From Phycisphaerales bacterium (GTDB taxonomy: Bacteria; Planctomycetota; Phycisphaerae; SM23-33), in NCBI GenBank assembly GCA_003171235.1, contig PMYM01000077.1, positions 5,260 through 14,704 on the forward strand: a stretch of DNA of 9,445 nucleotides, read 5' to 3'. The notes beneath the pieces were generated by a model. The model did not search any database. It saw only the letters and a program-made list of their open reading frames with translations, and was not told the DNA's origin. The translations under genes were made by a program, and so were the position numbers. Shown here one piece after another: positions 1 through 4,330 of this stretch (the first letter of the stretch is position 1; each line of letters opens with the position of its first letter).

Positions 1-1298
1 TGCCAGAGCTGGTGGTGGCCTTCCCAGGCGTGGATTTCCTGCTGCACGATCCAGTCGGCTTGGCGGAGGGTTTCCAGGTCGGGCTCGGTCACCTCGCCCA
101 GGATGCGCACGGCCAGGCCAGGCCCGGGGAAGGGCTGGCGGGCCAGCATGGGCCGGGGCAGGTGCAGTTCGGCCCCCAGGCGGCGGACCTCGTCCTTGAA
201 CAGTTCGCGCAGCGGCTCGATGAGCTTGAAGCCCAGCTTGGCCGGCAGACCGCCGACGTTGTGGTGGGTCTTGATAGTGGCGCTGGGCCCGCCCTTGGCC
301 GATACCGACTCGATCACGTCGGGATACAGCGTGCCCTGGGCCAGGAACTTGGCGCCCGGTATCTCGCGTGCGTGCCGTTGAAAAACGTCAATAAAAGTCT
401 TGCCGATGATCTTGCGCTTGCGCTCGGGTTCTTGGACGCCGGACAGGGCGGAGATGAATTCCGCCCGGGCGTCGGCCACGGTGAGGTTGAGCGGGTAATC
501 CTTGGTGAAGGTCTCGCGCACCTGCTGGGCCTCGCCCTGGCGCAACAGGCCGTTATCCACGAAGATGGCGTGCATTCGCGGCCCGATGGCCCGGGCCAGC
601 AAGGCCGCCACCACCGAGGAATCCACCCCGCCCGAGAGGGCGCAGATCACCTGGTCGTCGCCCACGGTTGCGCGAATCTTGGCCGTCTGTTCCTCGATGA
701 AGTTGGCCATGGTCCAGCCGCCCGAGCAGCCGGCAGTCTTGAACAGGAAGTTGGAGAGCATCTCCTTGCCGTAGGGGGTGTGCACCACCTCGGGGTGGAA
801 CTGCACGCCGAAGAGCCGCCCGGCCTGGTCGCCCATGGCGGCCACGGCGCAGTCGCCGGTGTGGGCCAGCACGCGGAAGTTCGGCGGAAGCTGGGCGACG
901 TAGTCGCCGTGGCTCATCCAGACGTCGAGGTTCCGCTCCAGGCCGCCCAAGAGGCCGTCGGAAACGTCCACCTGCAGCGTGGCCGGGCCGTATTCCCGGC
1001 TGATCTGGCGCTGCACCTTGCCGCCCAGGATGTCGGCCATGAGCTGCATGCCGTAGCAGATGCCCAGGGCAGGGGCGCCGCCCTTGAGCAGGGCGGGGTC
1101 CATGAGCGGCGAGCCCTCTTCGCACACGCTGGCCGGGCCGCCCGAAAGCACCAGGGCCTTGGGCGAAAGTTTCGCGACCTCCTGGGCCGTAATGTCGTGC
1201 CGCACGATCTCGGCGTACACGCCCAGCTCCCGTATCCGCCGGGCGATGAGTTGGCTGTACTGGCTGCCGAAATCCAGGACCAGGACGATCTCTCGCAT
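1..1298 (-). CDS. guaA: GMP synthase (glutamine-hydrolysing), C-terminus cut by window edge
   Basis: Makes GMP from XMP, ATP and glutamine in the cytoplasm, the last step of guanine nucleotide synthesis. Reading the minus strand from the ATG at 1298-1296 gives 432 uninterrupted residues that run off the left edge. The N-terminus is typical (MREIVLVLDFGSQYSQLIAR). The class I amidotransferase domain spans about residues 1-195, with nucleophile Cys81 in GICYG and the His168/Glu170 pair in FHPE. The ATP-pyrophosphatase domain follows, with the P-loop SGGVDSS at 222-228. The GMP-synthase dimerisation domain begins near 385 at QPFPGPGLAVRILGE. Full-length family members are about 510-525 residues, so some 80-90 are missing here only because of the window edge. 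A GAGAGG ribosome-binding site (plus-strand 1309-1314) lies 10 bases before the ATG. The gene lies downstream of carA on the same strand across a 149-base gap, so co-transcription is possible. All catalytic residues visible are intact. Confidence 0.97.
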   Translation of the reverse strand, partial: MREIVLVLDFGSQYSQLIARRIRELGVYAEIVRHDITAQEVAKLSPKALVLSGGPASVCEEGSPLMDPALLKGGAPALGICYGMQLMADILGGKVQRQISREYGPATLQVDVSDGLLGGLERNLDVWMSHGDYVAQLPPNFRVLAHTGDCAVAAMGDQAGRLFGVQFHPEVVHTPYGKEMLSNFLFKTAGCSGGWTMANFIEEQTAKIRATVGDDQVICALSGGVDSSVVAALLARAIGPRMHAIFVDNGLLRQGEAQQVRETFTKDYPLNLTVADARAEFISALSGVQEPERKRKIIGKTFIDVFQRHAREIPGAKFLAQGTLYPDVIESVSAKGGPSATIKTHHNVGGLPAKLGFKLIEPLRELFKDEVRRLGAELHLPRPMLARQPFPGPGLAVRILGEVTEPDLETLRQADWIVQQEIHAWEGHHQLW

Positions 1299-1330
1299 TG
1301 TCCCAGAACCTCTCACCAGGGTGAAGACGT

Positions 1331-1422
1331 TAATCGGTGAATCAGTTGATCGGTTAATCGGTAATCATTCAACATTGGGCACCACTTCGGGTTTACTGAT
1401 TCACTGATTAACCGATCAACGT
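1331..1422. repeat. Degenerate 8-base repeat clusters forming an inverted repeat between carA and guaA
   Basis: Four consecutive 8-base units run from 1331 to 1362: TAATCGGT, GAATCAGT, TGATCGGT, TAATCGGT. Three units of the same type lie in opposite orientation at 1395-1418; read on the minus strand they are TGATCGGT, TAATCAGT, GAATCAGT. The consensus is roughly NRATCRGT. The two clusters contain a perfect 15-base inverted repeat, GTTGATCGGTTAATC at 1345-1359 and its complement at 1406-1420, enclosing 46 bases. In a carA-guaA transcript it could fold into a long stem between the carA stop and the guaA start. No U-tract follows, so it is not an intrinsic terminator of the usual kind. The AT-rich composition contrasts with the genes around it. 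Function unknown; an intergenic repeat or mRNA-processing/stability stem are the plausible readings. Confidence 0.8.
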
Positions 1423-1447
1423 CTCTTCCGTCTCGTACGTGTCTCAA

Positions 1448-2608
1448 CTACTTGTATCTCTTCATCATCTCAACGAATTCATCAAACAGGTAACAGGCGT
1501 CGTGCGGGCCGGGGCTGGCCTCGGGGTGGTACTGCACCGAGAAGATGGGCAGCTCCTTGTGCCGCAGGCCTTCCAGCGTGCCGTCGTTGAGGTTGGTGTG
1601 GGTGATCTCCACCCCTCCGGCGGGCAGGCTGTCGATGTCCACGCAGAAGCTGTGGTTCTGCACGGTGATGGCCACCTGCCCGGTGCGCAGGTCCTTGACG
1701 GGGTGGTTGGCCCCGTGGTGGCCGAACTTGAGCTTGAAGGTCCGCCCGCCCAGCACCTGGGCGAGGATCTGCTGGCCCAGGCAGACGCCGAACATGGGCA
1801 GCGGGCGCCCGCGCGGCGGCCGGTCGATCAGCGCACGGACGGTGGCGATGACGTTGGTGACCGGGGCGGGGTCGCCCGGGCCGTTGGACAGCAGGATGCC
1901 GTCGGGGTCCAGTTGTGCGATCCGCTCAGCCGTCGTGCCGGCGGGCAGGACGCTCAGGCGGCAGCCGGCCTGGGCCAGCCGGCGAAGGATGCCGTACTTG
2001 ACCCCGCAGTCGAAGACCGCCACGTGCAGGCCGTTGCCCGCCGTCCCTGGCTCCGCCTTGTCCAGCGGCCAGGCGTAGGGTTCATCCACGGTGACGGTCT
2101 GGACCAGGTCGCGCCCGTCCAGGCCGGTTGAGGCCTTGGCCTTGGCCACCAGGCTGTCGGCGTCCAGGTCGATGGTGCTGATGACGCCTTTGAGCGCCCC
2201 AGCCGTGCGCAGCAGCTTGGTCAGCTCGCGCGTGTCGATGCCTTCTATGCCGGTGGCCCCGTGGCGTCGCAGGTAACTGTCCACGTCTTGGGTGGCCCGC
2301 CAGTTGCTCACCGTGCGCGACAGCTCCTTGACCACGAAGCCCTCCAGCCAGACCGAGCGGCTCTCGGCGTCGTCGGGCGTGACGCCGTAGTTGCCGATCA
2401 GCGGGTAGGTCATGGCCACTATCTGGCCGCGGTAGGAGGGGTCGGTCAGCACCTCCTGGTAGCCGGTCATGGAGGTGTTGAAGACCACCTCGCCGAACCG
2501 CTCGCCGGGGGCGCCGAAGGCCTGGCCGGCAAAGGCCGTGCCGTCCTCCAGGGCCAGCATGGCCGGGGCGCCGCGAATGCCGGATGTCGTGTCCTTGGCA
2601 GCGTTCAT
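1448..2608 (-). CDS. carA: Carbamoyl-phosphate synthase small (glutaminase) subunit
   Basis: Hydrolyses glutamine and channels ammonia to the CarB synthetase subunit, making carbamoyl phosphate for arginine and pyrimidine synthesis in the cytoplasm. The 386-residue product has the normal family length. The CarA-specific N-terminal domain (about 15-165) carries ALEDGTAFAG and FNTSMTGYQEVLTDPSY. The class I amidotransferase domain follows from about 194, with the oxyanion strand SNGPGDP (241-247), nucleophile Cys276 in GVCLGQQ, and His361/Glu363 in QYHPEASPGPHD. The ATG at 2608-2606 is preceded by AGGA only four bases upstream, and an out-of-frame ATG lies 14 bases before it. carB is not in this window, so the two subunits are not encoded side by side on the upstream flank. 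A perfect TATAAT box sits about 40 bases upstream. The N-terminal dozen residues (MNAAKDTTSGIR) precede the usual family start and look like a small extension. Confidence 0.97.
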   Translation of the reverse strand: MNAAKDTTSGIRGAPAMLALEDGTAFAGQAFGAPGERFGEVVFNTSMTGYQEVLTDPSYRGQIVAMTYPLIGNYGVTPDDAESRSVWLEGFVVKELSRTVSNWRATQDVDSYLRRHGATGIEGIDTRELTKLLRTAGALKGVISTIDLDADSLVAKAKASTGLDGRDLVQTVTVDEPYAWPLDKAEPGTAGNGLHVAVFDCGVKYGILRRLAQAGCRLSVLPAGTTAERIAQLDPDGILLSNGPGDPAPVTNVIATVRALIDRPPRGRPLPMFGVCLGQQILAQVLGGRTFKLKFGHHGANHPVKDLRTGQVAITVQNHSFCVDIDSLPAGGVEITHTNLNDGTLEGLRHKELPIFSVQYHPEASPGPHDACYLFDEFVEMMKRYK

Positions 2609-2646
2609 ATATTCCTGAGCATCACCCTGATAAAGTTCGAGCCGGG

Positions 2647-2675
2647 ATTATACAGGCCCCGCCGCCGGCTTTGCA
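2647..2675 (-). promoter_or_regulatory. Probable promoter for carA
   Basis: Read on the minus strand, a perfect TATAAT (plus-strand 2647-2652) stands 38 bases before the carA ATG, giving a predicted leader of about 30 bases. At 17-base spacing the -35 position reads TGCAAA (2670-2675), only a 3/6 match to TTGACA, so the call rests mainly on the -10 box. The leader is too short for a riboswitch or an attenuator, so no pyrimidine/arginine leader control is visible. Confidence 0.5.
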
Positions 2676-2723
2676 TCGGGCAAATCGGCGACGAATCAGT
2701 GCGCCCTGCAGTCAAAGACCCTC

Positions 2724-2752
2724 TTGGGATTGCGGGGATTTGACGATATAGT
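2724..2752 (+). promoter_or_regulatory. Probable promoter for the lipoprotein hydrolase gene
   Basis: TTGGGA at 2724-2729 and TATAGT at 2747-2752 are separated by exactly 17 bases, matching the housekeeping sigma consensus at 4/6 and 5/6. Transcription would begin near 2759, about 30 bases before the gene. It is divergent from, and does not overlap, the carA promoter. Confidence 0.5.
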
Positions 2753-2790
2753 GGAGGTCGCCTGATTAGAAGTTAAGGAAGGATTGCCCG

Positions 2791-3633
2791 ATGCATTCGC
2801 CGAGTTGTTTAAGCCAGGCGCTCCTGGCTGCCAGTGTGATATCGCTGGGTTTTCTGGCCGGCTGCCCGGTGAACCAGCCGCAGGATACCCCGGTCGAGCA
2901 GCGCCTGCTGACGGAAAGCTCCACCGGCGGGTCATATTTCCTTTACGTCCCCAGCAGCTACCGTAAGGAAAAGCCCGCCCCCATCATCATCTCCTGCCAC
3001 GGCACCGACCCCTTCGACACCGCCGACCGCCAGGTGCGGGAATGGAAGATGCTGGCCGAGCAGCACGGCTGCCTCCTCATCTGCCCCAAGCTCGCCAGCA
3101 CCGACGGCATCCTGGGCGACGGCCCCACGACCGCCCTGCTGCGGGACGAGCGGCTGATCATCTCCATCCTGCGCGACCTGTCCTACCGCTACAACCTCGA
3201 CCGGCGCAACGTGCTGATGACGGGCTTTTCGGGCGGCGGGTTCCCGGCGTACTTCGTGGGCCTGCGCCACCCGGACATTTTCAGCGTGGTCGTGGCCCGC
3301 AACTGCAACTTCAGTCAGCGCGGGCTGCAAGACTGGTACCCCATGGACGCCCTGCGGACGCCCATCATGGTGTATTGGGGCGAGAACGACCCGGGCGCCA
3401 TCCGCAGCCAGTCGCAGGCGGCGGTGACGTTCCTGCGTTCCAGCGGCTTCATGGTCGACACCGACGAGATCATGGGCAGCGGCCACGAACGGCATCCCGA
3501 GGTGGCGATGGCCTTCTGGTTGCGGCACTGGAACATCGGCAACGCCCCGCTGGGCACGCCGGCCGGCGGCTACACGTCAACCCCGCCGCCTGCCTACCCC
3601 TCAGGCCAGCCTACCATCACGCACATACCCTGA
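2791..3633 (+). CDS. Lipoprotein alpha/beta-hydrolase, PHB-depolymerase/feruloyl-esterase type
   Basis: A 280-residue predicted membrane-anchored esterase. Residues 7-25 form a hydrophobic signal ending in the lipobox FLAGC, so Cys25 should be lipidated and the protein held outside the cytoplasmic membrane. The core looks like an alpha/beta-hydrolase of the polyhydroxybutyrate depolymerase, LpqC and CE1-esterase group. It shows FLYVPSSY near 50, an HGTDP oxyanion segment at 70-74, the nucleophile elbow GFSGGG with Ser147, and a likely acid Asp200 in GEND. The histidine is His232 or His235 in GSGHERHPE. The last 25 residues are rich in Pro, Gly, Thr and Ser and look like an unstructured tail. 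The start is supported by AAGGAAGG at 2775-2782, eight bases before ATG. The true substrate cannot be read from sequence: polyester, a feruloyl or acetyl ester on polysaccharide, or a peptide/phospholipid ester are all possible. The glycosidase-like neighbours make a polysaccharide ester an attractive inference. Confidence 0.85.
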   Translation: MHSPSCLSQALLAASVISLGFLAGCPVNQPQDTPVEQRLLTESSTGGSYFLYVPSSYRKEKPAPIIISCHGTDPFDTADRQVREWKMLAEQHGCLLICPKLASTDGILGDGPTTALLRDERLIISILRDLSYRYNLDRRNVLMTGFSGGGFPAYFVGLRHPDIFSVVVARNCNFSQRGLQDWYPMDALRTPIMVYWGENDPGAIRSQSQAAVTFLRSSGFMVDTDEIMGSGHERHPEVAMAFWLRHWNIGNAPLGTPAGGYTSTPPPAYPSGQPTITHIP

Positions 3634-3663
3634 CCGCCCCATCTCACGGCCAGGTGAACCGCG

Positions 3664-3735
3664 TCACTTGCCGGCGACCGCCGCGGCCTGGGTTAGACTC
3701 TGGAAGACAGCAAGAACAAGGGCGAGTCTGGCCAA
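3664..3735 (-). pseudogene. Possible remnant of the 3' end of a paralogue of the large secreted gene
   Basis: Read on the minus strand, the frame ends in QAAAVAGK followed by TGA at 3666-3664. The intact neighbouring gene ends in QAAAVASK followed by TAA. The DNA agrees too: ACCGCCGCGGCCTGG is identical at 3677-3691 and 4344-4358, and the adjoining stop-proximal bases (3663-3676 and 4330-4343) are also similar, about 24 of 29 matching overall. Upstream, the frame is open only to an in-frame TAA at 3738-3736, and similarity fades quickly apart from a shared Val-Phe. This fits a duplicated gene of which only the tail remains, but Ala-rich, GC-rich tails can resemble each other by chance, so confidence is low. 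Confidence 0.35.
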
Positions 3736-3828
3736 TTAGCCCGAGGGCACTGAGTACCATGGCTTGCGAATCGCATCACAACAACCACGCAATTCTTGAC
3801 CAACCAGGTCGACGAACGGCTCAATCCG

Positions 3829-3857
3829 CCATTCCAGGCCGGGGCGGCAGCCCCGGC
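3829..3857 (+). repeat. Palindromic hairpin repeat, copy A
   Basis: The element consists of CCATTCCAG followed by a perfect 8-base-pair hairpin: GCCGGGGC (3838-3845), tetraloop GGCA, GCCCCGGC (3850-3857). An inverted copy lies at 4066-4094 and matches at 26 of 29 positions. Two of the three differences fall opposite each other in the stem and preserve pairing. Next to it, ATTCCAGGCCGG (3831-3842) can also pair with CCGGCCGGGAAT (3865-3876) with one mismatch, so two mutually exclusive stems are possible in this copy. No U-tract follows. It resembles a REP-like extragenic palindrome, but I recognise no named family. Confidence 0.75.
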
Positions 3858-3960
3858 GGCAAAACCGGCCGGGAATGAAAAGCCATCCGCGTGCGACCTT
3901 TTGTGACAAGCTCAAGTTGGCGATGGTGGGACTCGCCCGGCCTGATTGTTCGAATCTGGC

Positions 3961-3972
3961 GAGAATTGAGAA
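3961..3972 (+). repeat. GAGAATTGAGAA motif, first copy
   Basis: The same 12 bases recur in the same orientation at 9325-9336, directly before the terminator of the plus-strand glycosidase-like gene. Both copies are intergenic and AT-rich in a GC-rich background. No function is evident. Confidence 0.5.
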
Positions 3973-4065
3973 GCAAGCCCGCCGGCAAATCGATTCATCG
4001 CCAGCAAGAGCCTTTAACGATGCAAATTAGCGGATGGCTCCGTCCAAGCCACGCAGGCCTTGGGC

Positions 4066-4094
4066 GCCGGGGTTTCCACCCCGGCCTGGAATGG
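4066..4094 (-). repeat. Palindromic hairpin repeat, copy B (inverted relative to copy A)
   Basis: On the plus strand it reads GCCGGGGT (4066-4073), loop TTCC, ACCCCGGC (4078-4085), then CTGGAATGG. Read on the minus strand it begins with the same 16 bases as copy A (CCATTCCAGGCCGGGG) and forms the same 8-base-pair stem. The closing pair is T-A instead of C-G, and the loop is GGAA, a GNRA-type tetraloop, instead of GGCA. The 16-base arms at 3829-3844 and 4079-4094 also make a perfect long-distance inverted repeat with 234 bases between them, so the two copies could bracket a segment. Confidence 0.75.
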
Positions 4095-4190
4095 TCAGCC
4101 CCGCCGTGGCTGAGGCAAGACTGTTATTGCAACTTCAACCATCTATGGTCCGACAACCGGAGGGTCATCGTTCCACGTCTTGGCCCCAAC

Positions 4191-4218
4191 ATGGTCACGC
4201 CAAAAGAAGCGTGACCAT
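4191..4218. repeat. Perfect 10-base-pair hairpin with A-rich loop
   Basis: ATGGTCACGC (4191-4200), loop CAAAAGAA, GCGTGACCAT (4209-4218), followed by GCCACCC. It lies 113 bases beyond the stop of the large minus-strand gene. Its loop-proximal core (CGC, eight-base A-rich loop, GCGT) and the downstream CACCC are shared with the hairpin at 4271-4302, whereas the outer stem differs. No U-tract follows on either strand. Confidence 0.65.
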
Positions 4219-4234
4219 GCCACCCGCCTTACTT

Positions 4235-4261
4235 CGCACCTCGCACTTTCGCACTCCGCAC
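4235..4261 (+). repeat. CGCAC microrepeat, four units with 7-8 base spacing
   Basis: CGCAC occurs at 4235-4239, 4242-4246, 4250-4254 and 4257-4261, with intervening two- or three-base spacers of C and T. The complementary GTGCG appears in similar context (GCGAGTGCGAAGCGC) at 9304-9318. It is a degenerate tandem microrepeat of unknown role, in intergenic DNA. Confidence 0.55.
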
Positions 4262-4270
4262 TTGCCCTGC

Positions 4271-4302
4271 ATGCCCTTCCGCAAAAAGACGCGTAAGGGC
4301 AT
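4271..4302 (-). terminator. Stem-loop just past the large minus-strand gene, possible transcript end structure
   Basis: ATGCCCTTCCGC (4271-4282) pairs with GCGTAAGGGCAT (4291-4302) with one mismatch, around the loop AAAAAGAC. It begins 28 bases beyond the stop codon of the large minus-strand gene, the usual place for a terminator or 3'-end stabilising stem. There is no U-tract after it on the minus strand (the sequence continues GCAGGGCAAG), so canonical intrinsic termination is not supported. It may act as a 3'-end protective hairpin or as a repeat related to 4191-4218. Confidence 0.4.
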
Positions 4303-4330
4303 GGCACCCGAAAATGGAACAGGTCAGCCG

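Larger units (their letters stand above)
3634..4330. other. Intergenic island without a convincing gene, rich in hairpins and microrepeats
   Basis: The stretch between the hydrolase stop and the stop of the large minus-strand gene is 697 bases long, unusually large for this window. Open frames exist on the plus strand (for example 3891-4214), but they lack a good ribosome-binding site, have no recognisable motif and run through the hairpin repeats, so I do not call them genes. Contents in order: a short remnant resembling the 3' end of the neighbouring gene (3664-3735), a hairpin repeat (3829-3857) with its inverted copy (4066-4094), a GAGAATTGAGAA motif (3961-3972), a perfect 10-base hairpin (4191-4218), CGCAC microrepeats (4235-4261) and a second hairpin (4271-4302). 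Its lower coding constraint and the repeated elements suggest accumulated gene decay and mobile or REP-like palindromes. Confidence 0.7.

Noticed and set aside
12..1340. A 442-codon plus-strand open frame across the left end
   Set aside because: It lies antisense to guaA, whose minus-strand translation has every catalytic motif. The plus-strand product has biased composition and no motif, as expected for a shadow frame in GC-rich DNA.
3829..3876. Hairpin copy A as an intrinsic terminator of the hydrolase gene
   Set aside because: It lies almost 200 bases past the stop and no U-tract follows the stem.
3947..3956. GTTCGAATC, resembling a tRNA T-loop
   Set aside because: The flanking five-base arms do not pair, and no acceptor or anticodon arms can be found around it on either strand.
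3891..4214. A 107-codon plus-strand open frame in the island
   Set aside because: No good ribosome-binding site, no recognised motif, and it translates straight through hairpin copy B, so it is not supported as a gene.
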